Of a DNA stretch of 64,000 bases, positions 20,405-29,569 are shown one piece after another (positions within the stretch are counted from its first letter, which is position 1; every line of letters begins with the position of its first letter). A program made the position numbers and the translations under genes. A model generated the notes under the pieces. The model searched no databases and was not told where the DNA came from. It was given only the letters and a program-made list of their open reading frames with translations. Source of the DNA: Pseudomonas paraglycinae (GTDB taxonomy: Bacteria > Pseudomonadota > Gammaproteobacteria > Pseudomonadales > Pseudomonadaceae); the NCBI RefSeq assembly GCF_021601625.1, contig NZ_BQHR01000008.1, positions 186,001 through 250,000 on the forward strand. Reading direction: 5' to 3'.

Positions 20405-21595
20405 ATGACCACCCAAATTCCCGAACCGGATCTGAACTACCTGCAGAAAGTCCTGCTGGAAATGCTCGCCATTCCCAGCCCTACCGGGTTCACCGACACC
20501 ATCGTGCGTTACGTCGCCGAGCGTCTGGAAGAACTCGGCATTCCCTTCGAGATGACCCGTCGCGGCACGATCCGCGCCACCCTCAAGGGCAAGAAAAACA
20601 GCCCCGACCGCGCGGTCTCGGCGCACCTGGACACCATCGGCGCCGCCGTGCGCGCGGTGAAAGACAACGGGCGTCTGACCCTGGCGCCGGTGGGTTGCTG
20701 GTCGAGCCGGTTTGCCGAGGGCAGCCGCGTCAGCCTGTTCACCGACAACGGTGTGATTCGCGGCAGCGTGTTGCCATTGATGGCTTCCGGGCATGCCTTC
20801 AATACGGCCGTGGACGAGATGCCGATCAGTTGGGATCACGTCGAGCTGCGTCTGGACGCCTACTGCGCGACCCGCGCCGATTGCGATTCGCTGGGCATCA
20901 GCGTCGGCGATGTGGTGGCCTTTGACCCATTGCCGGAGTTCACCGAAAGCGGTCACATCAGCGCCCGACATCTGGACGACAAAGCCGGTGTCGCCGCGCT
21001 GCTGGCAGCACTGAAAGCCATCGTCGACAGCGGTCAGGAGTTGATGATCGACTGTCATCCGCTGTTCACCATCACCGAGGAAACCGGCAGCGGCGCAGCA
21101 GCAGCGTTGCCGTGGGACGTCAGCGAATTCGTCGGCATCGACATCGCCCCGGTCGCGCCGGGCCAACACTCCAGCGAACACGCGGTGAGCGTGGCGATGC
21201 AGGATTCCGGCGGGCCTTACGACTATCACCTGTCGCGGCACCTGTTGCGTCTGGCAGGCGAGCACGAACTGCCGGTGCGCCGCGACCTGTTCCGCTATTA
21301 CTTCAGCGACGCCCATTCGGCGGTCACTGCCGGTCACGACATCCGCACCGCCCTGCTCGCCTTCGGCTGCGACGCAACCCACGGCTACGAACGCACACAC
21401 ATCGACAGCCTGGCGGCGCTCAGTCGCTTGCTGGGGGCGTATATTCTGAGTCCGCCGGTGTTCGCCAGCGATGCGCAACCGGCCACCGGATCACTGGATC
21501 GCTTCAGTCATCAGATCGAACACGAAACGCAGATGGAGAGCGACACCCGTGTGCCATCGGTGGACAGCCTGGTGGGGCAACGCTCGGACAGCTGA
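20405..21595 (+). CDS. Osmoprotectant NAGGN system M42-family peptidase
   Basis: A 396-residue metallopeptidase of the M20/M42 type. Metal ligands are visible: H74-L-D76 (SAHLDTIG), the bridging Asp in HLDDKAG near residue 193, and the general base Glu in ITEETGSG near residue 226. It is the third gene of the NAGGN operon and is expected to act on the dipeptide solute or its precursor, perhaps to recycle it after osmotic stress. The ribosome site CAACAGGAG lies just before the ATG. Confidence 0.9.
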   Translation: MTTQIPEPDLNYLQKVLLEMLAIPSPTGFTDTIVRYVAERLEELGIPFEMTRRGTIRATLKGKKNSPDRAVSAHLDTIGAAVRAVKDNGRLTLAPVGCWSSRFAEGSRVSLFTDNGVIRGSVLPLMASGHAFNTAVDEMPISWDHVELRLDAYCATRADCDSLGISVGDVVAFDPLPEFTESGHISARHLDDKAGVAALLAALKAIVDSGQELMIDCHPLFTITEETGSGAAAALPWDVSEFVGIDIAPVAPGQHSSEHAVSVAMQDSGGPYDYHLSRHLLRLAGEHELPVRRDLFRYYFSDAHSAVTAGHDIRTALLAFGCDATHGYERTHIDSLAALSRLLGAYILSPPVFASDAQPATGSLDRFSHQIEHETQMESDTRVPSVDSLVGQRSDS

Positions 21596-21654
21596 GTCTG
21601 GCCCTCGGCGATCATTCGCCGTAGCATCCCGACATTGATTTAGCCGAGGTGCCC

Positions 21655-21882
21655 ATGCTGATTCCCCACGACGCGCTCGAAGTCGACACCCTCACCCGCC
21701 TGATCGAGGATTTCGTCACCCGCGACGGTACCGACAACGGTGACGACACGCCGCTGGAAACCCGCGTATTGCGGGTTCGCCAGGCGCTGACCAAAGGCCA
21801 GGCGTTGATTGTTTTCGATCCGGAAAGCGAGCAATGCCAGTTGATGCTCAAGCACGACGTGCCCAAGCACCTGTTCGACTGA
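21655..21882 (+). CDS. YheU family protein
   Basis: A 75-residue acidic protein matching the YheU/UPF0270 family: it opens with MLIPHDALEVDTLTRLIEDF and ends LMLKHDVPKHL. Its function is not known. GAGGTG upstream supports the ATG at 21655 over the one at 21649. It is convergent with the CsrA paralogue, with a 6-bp gap. Confidence 0.88.
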   Translation: MLIPHDALEVDTLTRLIEDFVTRDGTDNGDDTPLETRVLRVRQALTKGQALIVFDPESEQCQLMLKHDVPKHLFD

Positions 21883-21888
21883 AAACGG

Positions 21889-22074
21889 TCAGCGGCCCTT
21901 GCCGCTGGCCTGTTTGCGCTGGATCCGTTCGTAGACCTCGGCGCGATGCACGCCGATCTGCTCCGGCGCTTCGACGCCGAACCGCACGCTGGAGCCGTTG
22001 ACCGCCAGAACGCGCAGAGTGATGTTGTCGCCAATGGAAATCAGTTCACCGACAACACGGCTGAGTACAAGCAT
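21889..22074 (-). CDS. CsrA/RsmA-family RNA-binding regulator (divergent paralogue)
   Basis: A 61-residue CsrA-family protein, which would bind GGA motifs in mRNA leaders as a dimer and be titrated by Rsm-type small RNAs. The beta-1 strand is [10 protein letters not shown] rather than the usual MLILTRKVGE, and the rest ([23 protein letters not shown]) keeps the fold. The Arg in VHR, important for RNA contact in RsmA, is retained. AAGGACA upstream supports the start. It differs from the typical RsmA and RsmE sequences, so it is probably one of the extra CsrA paralogues of fluorescent pseudomonads. Confidence 0.9.
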   Translation of the reverse strand: MLVLSRVVGELISIGDNITLRVLAVNGSSVRFGVEAPEQIGVHRAEVYERIQRKQASGKGR

Positions 22075-22212
22075 GGGGGTTGTCCTTCAAGGTTTGCGAG
22101 CCTCGAAGATGCGCGGGTTTCGACCGCCCTACAATGCACGCCGGGCAATTCAGTCATTCCCTACGCATCAGGTCGCGCAAGCCTTCAGACGTTTCCTTCA
22201 AGGCTGCAAGAT

Positions 22213-22545
22213 TCAGCTCGCGGAAAACCGTGGTCCGAACAGGATCACACTGGCCCCGATCACACACAGCGCCACCCCGATCCAGTCCGAACCCAACGGG
22301 CGGATGCGCTCGACCACCGCCAGCCAGCCAATCGAAGCAATGATGTAGATGCCGCCATAAGCGGCGTAGGCGCGACCGGCGTAAGTCGCTTCGACGCGCG
22401 TCAACAGCAGCGCGAACAGGGTCAGGCTGATCAGCGCCGGGATCACCCACAAGGCGCTCTTGCCCTGGCGCAGCCACATCCAGAACGCGAAACAGCCGGC
22501 GATTTCGAACAGCGCGGCGAGGAAGAACCACAGGTAGTTGAGCAT
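22213..22545 (-). CDS. ynfA: YnfA family inner-membrane protein
   Basis: A protein of about 110 residues with four membrane spans, matching UPF0060/Ynf[21 protein letters not shown] at the start and [12 protein letters not shown] in the middle. The family is a distant relative of small multidrug transporters. I chose the ATG at 22545 because it gives the usual MLNYL start with better ribosome-site spacing than the ATG nine bases upstream. Confidence 0.9.
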   Translation of the reverse strand: MLNYLWFFLAALFEIAGCFAFWMWLRQGKSALWVIPALISLTLFALLLTRVEATYAGRAYAAYGGIYIIASIGWLAVVERIRPLGSDWIGVALCVIGASVILFGPRFSAS

Positions 22546-22609
22546 GCAAGACATCTCGTCAGGGTGACTGTTGCGGCCACCCTAACGATGCGGCGAACCC
22601 CGGGCAAGT

Positions 22610-23425
22610 TCAGCCGTTGTTCTGTTTGGCCTTGGCGCGCATCTTTTCGGCCATCGCGGTCATTTCGTTGTACAGCAGCTGCGGATTCTTCTGTTTGAGC
22701 GCCCAGGCCATACGCCCTTGTTCGTGAGGCAGGATCATGAACTCGCCGGCCGCGACTTGCTGGTAGATGTAGTCGGCAATATCGCTGGCGGTGATGGGCG
22801 AACTTTCCAGCAACTTGCCGACCTGGGCTTTCATCGCCGGCGTCGGGCCACGGAAGGAATCCAGCAGATTGGTCTGGAAGAATGACGGGCAGACCACATG
22901 AACCCCGACTTCCTGTTGGGCCAGTTCAATCAACAGGCTTTCCGACAGCGCCACTACCCCGGCCTTGGCCACGTTGTAGTTGCTCATCGCCGGGCCCTGC
23001 ATCAGTGCGGCCATCGAGGCGATGTTGATGATCTTGCCCTTGCTCAGTTCCAGCAGCGGCAGGAACGCCTTGCAGCCCTTGACCACGCCCATCAGGTTGA
23101 TCGCGATCTGCCAGTCCCAGTCCTCCAGCGACAGTTCGCTGAAGAAACCGCCCGAGGCCACACCGGCGTTGTTGACGATGATGTCGATGCCGCCAAGTTT
23201 CACTTCGCAGGCCTGGGCGAACGCCGTCAGCTGGCTGTAATCGCGCACGTCGCAGCGCTGGATGAAGCCGTCGCCGCCAGCCTCGCGAACCAGTTTCAGG
23301 GTCTCTTGCAAACCGGGTTCGCTGACGTCGGACAAGGCCAGTTGCCAGCCTTCACGCGCCCAGCGCAGCGCGATTTCGCGACCCAGGCCTGAGCCCGCGC
23401 CAGTGATCATCATGCGATTTTGCAT
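22610..23425 (-). CDS. SDR family oxidoreductase
   Basis: A 271-residue classical short-chain dehydrogenase. It has the cofactor motif TGAGSGLGREIA at the N-terminus, the NNAGVASGG motif, and a catalytic Tyr in SNYNVAKAGVVALSE (Y-x-x-x-K). The substrate is unknown. The start at 23425 gives the usual MQNRMMITGAG opening; an upstream in-frame ATG would add 32 unlikely residues. Divergent from the DUF3309 gene. Confidence 0.88.
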   Translation of the reverse strand: MQNRMMITGAGSGLGREIALRWAREGWQLALSDVSEPGLQETLKLVREAGGDGFIQRCDVRDYSQLTAFAQACEVKLGGIDIIVNNAGVASGGFFSELSLEDWDWQIAINLMGVVKGCKAFLPLLELSKGKIINIASMAALMQGPAMSNYNVAKAGVVALSESLLIELAQQEVGVHVVCPSFFQTNLLDSFRGPTPAMKAQVGKLLESSPITASDIADYIYQQVAAGEFMILPHEQGRMAWALKQKNPQLLYNEMTAMAEKMRAKAKQNNG

Positions 23426-23687
23426 AGCAGACAGCCTTGTTGTTCCGGGGAAGATGCGCGGAGTGTAGCGAAGGATCCGCAGCGACCCACGCTCCATCAG
23501 ATTGCTGAATGGCGAGGGCAAACCGCAACAACAAACGAAATAAGCAGGCGAGCCAAATACCTTAAAAAAACATTGAATTTTCTTTCATGTGCACCAGTCG
23601 GAATTAACAAGCCGGCTGGATTTAATTCAACTTCCAGCCGCCCTTGAACACCAAGACTTAACAGACACTATCAACAAGGAAATAGAC

Positions 23688-23840
23688 ATGGGCACAATTT
23701 TAATCATTATCCTGATCCTGTTGCTGATCGGTGGTCTGCCGGTCTTCCCGCACTCCAGAAGTTGGGGTTATGGCCCATCGGGCATTATCGGCGTAGTGCT
23801 GGTAGTCCTGTTGGTGCTGTTGTTACTCGGTCGGATATGA
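23688..23840 (+). CDS. DUF3309 family small membrane protein
   Basis: A 50-residue protein with two hydrophobic segments flanking a PHSRSWGYGPSG turn, the usual DUF3309 pattern. It starts MGTILIIILILLLIGGLP. AAGGAAAT precedes the ATG. Such small inner-membrane proteins are frequent in proteobacteria and often stress-induced; no function is assigned. A terminator follows directly. Confidence 0.88.
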   Translation: MGTILIIILILLLIGGLPVFPHSRSWGYGPSGIIGVVLVVLLVLLLLGRI

Positions 23841-23853
23841 CTGTTTGACCGAC

Positions 23854-23887
23854 AAAAAAAGAGGCCCTTCAAGGGCCTCTTTTTTAT
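23854..23887. terminator. Bidirectional intrinsic terminator
   Basis: AGAGGCCCTT and AAGGGCCTCT form a perfect stem with a run of A before it and a run of T after it. It can end both the DUF3309 transcript (plus) and the sulfatase/LTA-synthase transcript (minus). Confidence 0.93.
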
Positions 23888-23899
23888 GGTGCCGACTGA

Positions 23900-25993
23900 T
23901 CAGTCCGGCTTGCCGTTAATCACACCGGCGGCGTTGTCCATCAGGCTCTTGGTCGCCGTTTGCAGGAACGCTTCGAGCTTGAGTTTCAGCTCGGCTGTGC
24001 GCGGAGCATCCGGTACCACTTCAGCGTGCGGGTTGGCACCCAGCTCGTACTGATAGATCTTCGGTGCCATTTCCTTCTCTTTCGGCAGCACCAGGATCTG
24101 GTCGGCGGTGACGATGGCGGTGGTCTGCTCGCTGCCCGACGGCTTGATCACACCGAAACCGGTGTCACCCTGCGGCAGGTTCAGCAGATCGCGGCCCCAG
24201 CACTGATGGCGCACTTCGCCACCGAGGCGACCCATGATGGTCGGCACGATGTCGATCTGAGTGCCCACGGTGTGGTCACGGGTACCGAATTTTTCCTGGA
24301 TGCCCGGTGCGATCATCAGCATCGGCACGTTGAAGCGGCCCAGGTCCATTTCGGTGATCTGACGCTCGTTGCCGAAGCCGTGGTCGCCGACGATGACGAA
24401 CAGGGTTTCCTTGAAGTACGGCTCCTTGCGGGCTTTCTCGAAGAACTGGCCCAGCGCCCAGTCCGCGTAACGCATGGCGGTCAAGTGCTCGTTGAGCGTG
24501 CCACGATCCGTCACGCGCTCGACCGGCAGCGGCGTCGGCAAGGCGTACGGCGTGTGGTTGGACAGGGTCTGCAGCAGCGCGTAGAACGGCTTGCCGTTTT
24601 CCCGTGCCTTGAGCTCCACCAGACCGCGGTCGAACATGTCCTGGTCGGACACGCCCCAAGTCGGATCGGAGAACACCGGGTTCACGAAGTCGTTGCGGCC
24701 GACGAAGTTGGTCATGCCCTGGTTGCTGAAGAAACCGGACTGGTTATCCCAGGCAAAATCACCGTTGTAGACGTAGACATCGTCATAGTCACGAGCGCTG
24801 AGCAACTGCGGCAGGCCGGACAGCTTGTGGCTGCCTTCCGGGGTCTGCATCAGGTATTCGAAACCCGGCAGGTTCGGGAAACATGCCATGGTGGCGAACA
24901 TGCCCTGGTGGGTGTGGGTGCCGTTGGAGAAGAAACGGTCGAACAGCAGGCCTTCCTTCGACAGCTTGTCGAGGTACGGCGTGATGTTGCCCGGCGCGCC
25001 CAGAGCACCGACCGAGTGACCGGCCATGCTTTCCATGAGGATCACGACGACGTTCTTGATCGGCAGGGTCTTGTCGGCAGGCGGCGTGTACTCACGACGC
25101 ACGGCGGCGATATCGGCATCCACCAGTTTGTCGTCCGGCATCACCAGCATCTCGCGGACCACTTTCTGCGCCTGATCCTGCGGCAGCGTGGCTTTCCAGA
25201 TGTTGTCGCGATCCTCGCCCATCCGGTCCTTGGCCGCCGCGATCAGCGACAGCGTGCCGTTGAGGCCGAGCTGATTGGCGAAGTTCGATTCGGTGGTATA
25301 CACGTCCCCCCAACGCAGCGGCGGGCCTTGACGCAGGGTGCCGCGAGCGGCCACCACGCAGACCAGCAGGCATACTACGAAGACAACCAGACGCGCATAC
25401 CATGGCGCCACTTGACGGGTGCCGACGTTGCCACCGCTGAACGGACCACGCGGACGGGTCAGACGGTCGGCGCCCTTGAACGCCAGGGTCAGGATCAGCG
25501 TGCCCACGGCCCAGGCCAGCAGATAACGCACCACCGGGAAACCGTACCAGAGCATGCTCATCACGGTTTTCGGGTCTTCCTTCACGTACTGGAACACCAG
25601 GCCGTTGAGGCGCTGGTGGAACTCGCGATAGAAGTCCATCTCCATCAGACCGAGGAACAGTGCAATGCTCGAAGCAACGGTCAGCCACAGACGGAAGAAA
25701 CCGCGGGCCGCCATGGCCCGGGCACTGAACAGCGCCAGCACCAGCGGAATGCACAGGTACACCACCAGACGCACATCGAAGCGCAGGCCGTTGGCGAAGG
25801 CTTCGAGGAAGGTCGAGGCCGGGGTGTCGAGGATCATCTCGCGGTTGTAGACCAGCAGCGCGAGGCGCAGCACGGAAAACATCACCATCATGACCAGCGC
25901 GCACAGGAGCGTGTAGGCCAGATGCGATTTGACGGTCGGTTGCAGCAGGCGACTGGAAGATCGCTGCTGACTCAGGGCGTCCGGGTTTGCCAT
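23900..25993 (-). CDS. LTA synthase family (sulfatase-fold) membrane protein
   Basis: A 697-residue inner-membrane enzyme. About five N-terminal membrane spans (residues ~20-220) precede a periplasmic sulfatase-fold domain from residue ~310. The metal-binding start is VVILMESMAGHSVGALG. The likely catalytic Thr lies in NGTHTHQGMFATM, and a later metal site is VIVGDHGFGNE. In Gram-negative bacteria this family transfers phosphoglycerol or phosphoethanolamine groups to periplasmic glucans or lipids, so a role in envelope decoration is likely, but the acceptor is unknown. Confidence 0.88.
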   Translation of the reverse strand: MANPDALSQQRSSSRLLQPTVKSHLAYTLLCALVMMVMFSVLRLALLVYNREMILDTPASTFLEAFANGLRFDVRLVVYLCIPLVLALFSARAMAARGFFRLWLTVASSIALFLGLMEMDFYREFHQRLNGLVFQYVKEDPKTVMSMLWYGFPVVRYLLAWAVGTLILTLAFKGADRLTRPRGPFSGGNVGTRQVAPWYARLVVFVVCLLVCVVAARGTLRQGPPLRWGDVYTTESNFANQLGLNGTLSLIAAAKDRMGEDRDNIWKATLPQDQAQKVVREMLVMPDDKLVDADIAAVRREYTPPADKTLPIKNVVVILMESMAGHSVGALGAPGNITPYLDKLSKEGLLFDRFFSNGTHTHQGMFATMACFPNLPGFEYLMQTPEGSHKLSGLPQLLSARDYDDVYVYNGDFAWDNQSGFFSNQGMTNFVGRNDFVNPVFSDPTWGVSDQDMFDRGLVELKARENGKPFYALLQTLSNHTPYALPTPLPVERVTDRGTLNEHLTAMRYADWALGQFFEKARKEPYFKETLFVIVGDHGFGNERQITEMDLGRFNVPMLMIAPGIQEKFGTRDHTVGTQIDIVPTIMGRLGGEVRHQCWGRDLLNLPQGDTGFGVIKPSGSEQTTAIVTADQILVLPKEKEMAPKIYQYELGANPHAEVVPDAPRTAELKLKLEAFLQTATKSLMDNAAGVINGKPD

Positions 25994-26306
25994 GTCGTTT
26001 TAGGACCCATTGGAAGTTGAAGTTGCAAAAATTCAGCTGCGCCCTGCCCTCTGTTGGCCATTCCAGGCCCCGGGGCTTGCGCGGAGCGCAAATGTTGCAC
26101 GATCACCGGCGGCATTGCCATTGATTAGTGCCCGTTGCCGGACGCTTTCATTCAAGGCACGGCGCACCGGGACAGGTGCAGACAGCGCGGGCGAATTGTC
26201 TTGGAGACTTTGTGAAAATTTCGTCCAACGCATATCTGGAAACACAATAAACCCGGAAAACAAAACGCCCCGAGTTCTTCGGGGCGTTTACAGATGAACG
26301 CGACAG
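25994..26306. other. Intergenic region without a gene
   Basis: This stretch holds the upstream region of the LTA-synthase-like gene and, at its right end, the terminator of the START-domain gene. No convincing coding sequence or RNA gene was seen; the only open frames are short and lack ribosome sites. Confidence 0.6.
26263..26292 (-). terminator. Intrinsic terminator of START-domain gene
   Basis: AAACGCCCCGA and TCGGGGCGTTT pair perfectly around a 5-base loop and, on the minus strand, run into a T-rich tail (TTTTGTTTT). It lies 15 bp after the stop of the START-domain gene. Confidence 0.88.
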
Positions 26307-26912
26307 TTACTTCTCGGCGCGTTCTTTCAAGGCTTTGAGGGTGTTGAACGGTGCATCGACCACAAACTTGTTGGCGATCATCGACGGCACGCTGCCGCCC
26401 GGCTCGGTGTGAACCTGATAGGTCACTTCAACCTGGTCGCCTTTTGGTACGAACTTCCAGAAGCCTTTGACTTGAGCAACCCGCACAAAGCCCTTTTCTT
26501 CAGGCAGGTACTTCGGCACGCCTTCCAGATTACGGGTCAGGCTGCCATCGGCGCCTTCAACAGTGGTGACATGCAGAATCGAATCGCGCGGAGTCACCGG
26601 CCATGGCGTGTTGAACTGAGTGTAGGTCCAGCTCTGGTCGCCTTCGTGCTTGAGCAGTTTCTGGGTCTTGCATTCGTGAATCCAGGCGCAGGCACCGGAA
26701 ACGTCTTCCTGCAAGGCGCGCAGTTTGGCGATGGTGGTCTTCATCACGGTCACGCCCTGATAAGACTTGTAGTCCGAACCCGGCACTTCGCTCAGGGAGA
26801 CCTTGATGCCGTCCTCGTTCTTGGCGACTTTCCAGTCTTCAGCCTGGGCGGCCGAGGTGGCCAGCACGGCCGTCAAACCACACAACACAGCGATACGATG
26901 CAGCGAACCCAT
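26307..26912 (-). CDS. START domain-containing secreted protein
   Basis: A 201-residue protein with a signal peptide (MGSLHRIAVLCGLTAVLATSAAQA) followed by a START/SRPBCC-type lipid-binding fold: DWKVAKNEDGIKVSLSEVPG near the N-terminus and a late VEVTYQVHTEPGGSVPS strand pair. It is expected in the periplasm, perhaps binding a hydrophobic ligand. The start at 26912 places the signal peptide at the N-terminus; longer in-frame starts do not. Confidence 0.88.
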   Translation of the reverse strand: MGSLHRIAVLCGLTAVLATSAAQAEDWKVAKNEDGIKVSLSEVPGSDYKSYQGVTVMKTTIAKLRALQEDVSGACAWIHECKTQKLLKHEGDQSWTYTQFNTPWPVTPRDSILHVTTVEGADGSLTRNLEGVPKYLPEEKGFVRVAQVKGFWKFVPKGDQVEVTYQVHTEPGGSVPSMIANKFVVDAPFNTLKALKERAEK

Positions 26913-26953
26913 AGTCTTATTCCTTATTGTTGAAGTTCCGTTCGTTTGACACA

Positions 26954-27208
26954 TCACGCCGCCGTCATCTGCTCCCACCAGCCGAGCAGTCTGATCGCGT
27001 CGTCCTGGCTGCTGCCGCAGACTTCGGGATCGGCCTTGAATCCTGAGCAGACCGCTGGACGTTCCGGTCGGCCGAAAATGTTGCACAGGTTATCGACCGA
27101 CAACTGAACGCAGCGTTCACCGGCAGGTTTGCCATCGGGCATGCCTGGAATCGGCGAACTGATGGAAGGGGCAATGCAGCAGGCGCCACAGCCTTCACGG
27201 CATTTCAT
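26954..27208 (-). CDS. YkgJ family cysteine cluster protein
   Basis: An 84-residue protein with the Cys pattern of the YkgJ family: C3-x3-C7-x2-C10-C11 at the start, then CVQL, LCNIFG, AVCSGF and VCGSS. These cysteines probably bind zinc or an iron-sulfur cluster. Its role is unknown. It lies 41 bp upstream of the START-domain gene on the same strand, possibly in one transcript. Confidence 0.9.
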   Translation of the reverse strand: MKCREGCGACCIAPSISSPIPGMPDGKPAGERCVQLSVDNLCNIFGRPERPAVCSGFKADPEVCGSSQDDAIRLLGWWEQMTAA

Positions 27209-27374
27209 GACGACGCACTCCTCGCAGCGGGCAATGTGTTAAAGGGACGCGGAACAGGGTAACCGCTTAAACGGCTGTTTTAAATTGCCTGAACCGGGGT
27301 TTTTACGCAGAAACGAAAGTGACTGAACAGTCTCCGACAAAGCGTCTGGTCTGCGGGTCACCGATGGGGACGAT

Positions 27375-27854
27375 TTATTGCTTGAACTCGAAATCCAGCG
27401 CCGCGCCTTCGACTTCCCGACGCTCCTCATTGCGCAGTTGCAGCTGCATTTCGTTGCTGAGCAGACGGCCGTTGAGCTGAAACCCGTTGTTCTTGTCACC
27501 GAACATTTGCGGCAGAATCGGTTCGCGTTTGGGCAGCGTCACGGAGCCAGGTGGTTTCAATTCCTGAACCATATCTTTGGGCAGGCTCAAATCGAGTTTC
27601 GCGGACGGCAACGGCGTCTTGGCCACTTCTTTTGCCGACTTCGACTTGGAAGCGACCGGTGCGCGCTTCTTGGCTGGAGCAGCCTTTTTCTGCGGTGTTT
27701 TTTTCGCTGGAACGGTTTTCTTGGCCGTGACCGGTTTTTTCGCGGTAGCGGTGGCCGGCGTCTTTTCCTGCGCCGCAGCCGCCAAAGCGCCGGGCACATG
27801 ACCCATCAACAGCAAGCAGAACACGACCCAGGCGGCAGAAAATTTCGCTTTCAT
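27375..27854 (-). CDS. Hypothetical secreted Lys/Ala/Pro-rich protein
   Basis: A 159-residue protein with a signal peptide (MKAKFSAAWVVFCLLLMG...ALA). Residues ~28-80 are a low-complexity tract of K, A, P and T (repeats such as AKKTVPAKKTPQKKAAPAKK) resembling histone H1 or IF-2 linkers. The C-terminal ~65 residues look folded (LPKDMVQELKPPGSVTLPKR). The basic tail may bind nucleic acid, polyphosphate or envelope polymers. I do not recognise a named family. The start at 27854 was chosen for the signal peptide. Confidence 0.7.
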   Translation of the reverse strand: MKAKFSAAWVVFCLLLMGHVPGALAAAAQEKTPATATAKKPVTAKKTVPAKKTPQKKAAPAKKRAPVASKSKSAKEVAKTPLPSAKLDLSLPKDMVQELKPPGSVTLPKREPILPQMFGDKNNGFQLNGRLLSNEMQLQLRNEERREVEGAALDFEFKQ

Positions 27855-27928
27855 GAACCCAACGAAGCTAACGGCAGATAGCCATATGCTCGCCTGTTGG
27901 ACGTCACATGACAAGCGCCCTCAATGTT

Positions 27929-29368
27929 TCAAAACCCGCCGGCCATCTCCTGGCAGAGCTGGGTCGCCAGCATCCCGAGGGTCATCAGCGCCCGTTCCGC
28001 CTCGCGATTCCACGGGATGCCGCAGTTCAACCGGATGCAGTGGTTGAACTGTTCGGTGTTGCTGAAGATCAGGCCTGGCGCAATGCTGATGCCCTGTTGC
28101 AGCGCTCGCACGTGCAATTCCTGGGTGTTGACCCGCCCTGGCAGACTGACCCATAGAATGAATCCACCGGTCGGCCGGGTCATCTGAGTGCCTTCCGGAA
28201 AATACTGCTGAACCGCCAGCTGGAATGCGCTGAGATTTTTTCGGTATTCCTGGCGGATGTACCTTAAATGCCGGTCATAGCCGCCGTTTTCCAGGTACGC
28301 CGCGATGGCCATTTGCGTGACGCTGCACGCCGAATGGGTGCTGAAAGTCTGCAAGCGCTGGATTTCCTGCTGGTACTTGCCGGCGATCATCCAGCCGATG
28401 CGCACACCGGGCGATAATGTCTTGGAAAAACTCGAGCAGTAGATCACCCGATCGAGCCGGTCGTAGGCTTTGAGTGATTTTGTGCGACCCTGTTCGAACA
28501 TCAACTCGCCATAGATGTCGTCTTCGACGATCTGGATATCGAAGTCCGAGGCCAGTCTCAGCAATTGCTTCTGCCGTTCTTCCGGCATGGTGCCGCCGAG
28601 TGGATTGCTCAGACGGGTGGTCAGCACCAGCGCCTTGATCGACCATTGGTTGGCCGCCAGTTGCAGGGCTTCGAGGCTCATGCCGGTGGCAGGATCGCTG
28701 GGAATCTCGATGACTTTCAGGCCCAGCAGGTCAGCCAGTTGCAGCAACCCGTAATACGTCGGTGATTCGGCGGCGATCAGGTCACCGGGGCGAGTCAGCA
28801 CCCGCAACGACATCTGCAAGGCGTCGACGCAACCGTGGGTGATCACCACTTCCGAAGGGTCGACGACAACGCCTGCATCACGCATGCGAATCGCCACCTG
28901 GCGGCGCAGCGGCTCGAAACCCGGGCTGAACATGTAGCTGAACGCCCGAGGGCTGTGAAAGCGGGTGACCTTGGCCAGCTGCTGATGCAAGGCGCGCACC
29001 GGCAGGTAATCGACACTCGGCACCGCCGCACCCAGCGGGAACACGCCTTCACGACGGGATTCGACCAGCACTTGCTGAATGATGCTGCTGCGGGTGACCA
29101 GGCCTGGCCGTTCGACCCGGGCAATGTCCGGCGTGGGCGCCGTCAGTGCGGGAGTCTGGTGCACGTAGTAACCGGACTGCGGCCGCGCGCGGATCAGGCC
29201 CTGATCCTCGAGATTGGCGTAAGCCTGCAACACCGTGGCATGGCTGACGTTGAGCTGCGAACTCATCTTGCGCACCGAAGGCACGCGCTCGCCCGGTTGA
29301 TAGACGCCACGGCGGATATCTTCGGCCAGCTGTTGAGCAATACGTTGGTAGAGCAAGAGATTGGTCAT
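27929..29368 (-). CDS. MocR/GntR-type PLP-dependent transcriptional regulator
   Basis: A 479-residue fusion. Residues ~1-75 form a GntR winged helix (ERVPSVRKMSSQLNVSHATVLQAYANLE). Residues ~110-470 form a class I aminotransferase fold with the PLP Lys in CSSFSKTLSPGVRIGW near residue 320. MocR-type regulators sense PLP-linked amines or amino acids and usually control a nearby or divergent gene. Here the upstream neighbour is on the same strand behind a terminator, so the target is not evident. Confidence 0.9.
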   Translation of the reverse strand: MTNLLLYQRIAQQLAEDIRRGVYQPGERVPSVRKMSSQLNVSHATVLQAYANLEDQGLIRARPQSGYYVHQTPALTAPTPDIARVERPGLVTRSSIIQQVLVESRREGVFPLGAAVPSVDYLPVRALHQQLAKVTRFHSPRAFSYMFSPGFEPLRRQVAIRMRDAGVVVDPSEVVITHGCVDALQMSLRVLTRPGDLIAAESPTYYGLLQLADLLGLKVIEIPSDPATGMSLEALQLAANQWSIKALVLTTRLSNPLGGTMPEERQKQLLRLASDFDIQIVEDDIYGELMFEQGRTKSLKAYDRLDRVIYCSSFSKTLSPGVRIGWMIAGKYQQEIQRLQTFSTHSACSVTQMAIAAYLENGGYDRHLRYIRQEYRKNLSAFQLAVQQYFPEGTQMTRPTGGFILWVSLPGRVNTQELHVRALQQGISIAPGLIFSNTEQFNHCIRLNCGIPWNREAERALMTLGMLATQLCQEMAGGF

Positions 29369-29520
29369 GACGCAGCACTCGATTTCACGGGCGTTTTATT
29401 CTTGTGTGAAACAATACCGGAACAGTTTGGAAGTGTACTGGGACAGTTGCCATATTAGTCAACCATACAGTGCTGTGTCGGTTAAATCTGTACTGCTTTG
29501 TGAGGTAATCGACAGACGTA

Positions 29521-29556
29521 AAAAAGCCCGGCGCTGCCTGACAGCCCGGGCTTTCC
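29521..29556 (-). terminator. Intrinsic terminator of OmpA-family gene
   Basis: On the minus strand AAGCCCGGGCTG pairs with CAGCGCCGGGCTT (one bulge or mismatch) and is followed by a run of six T. It ends the DUF4398/OmpA transcript. Confidence 0.85.
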
Positions 29557-29569
29557 AGTAACGCCACCC

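Noticed and set aside
23897-26020. Long plus-strand open frame of 686 codons opposite the LTA-synthase-like gene
   Set aside because: It mirrors the real gene on the other strand. Its translation is rich in His, Gln and Arg with no domain, as usual for antisense frames in GC-rich genomes.
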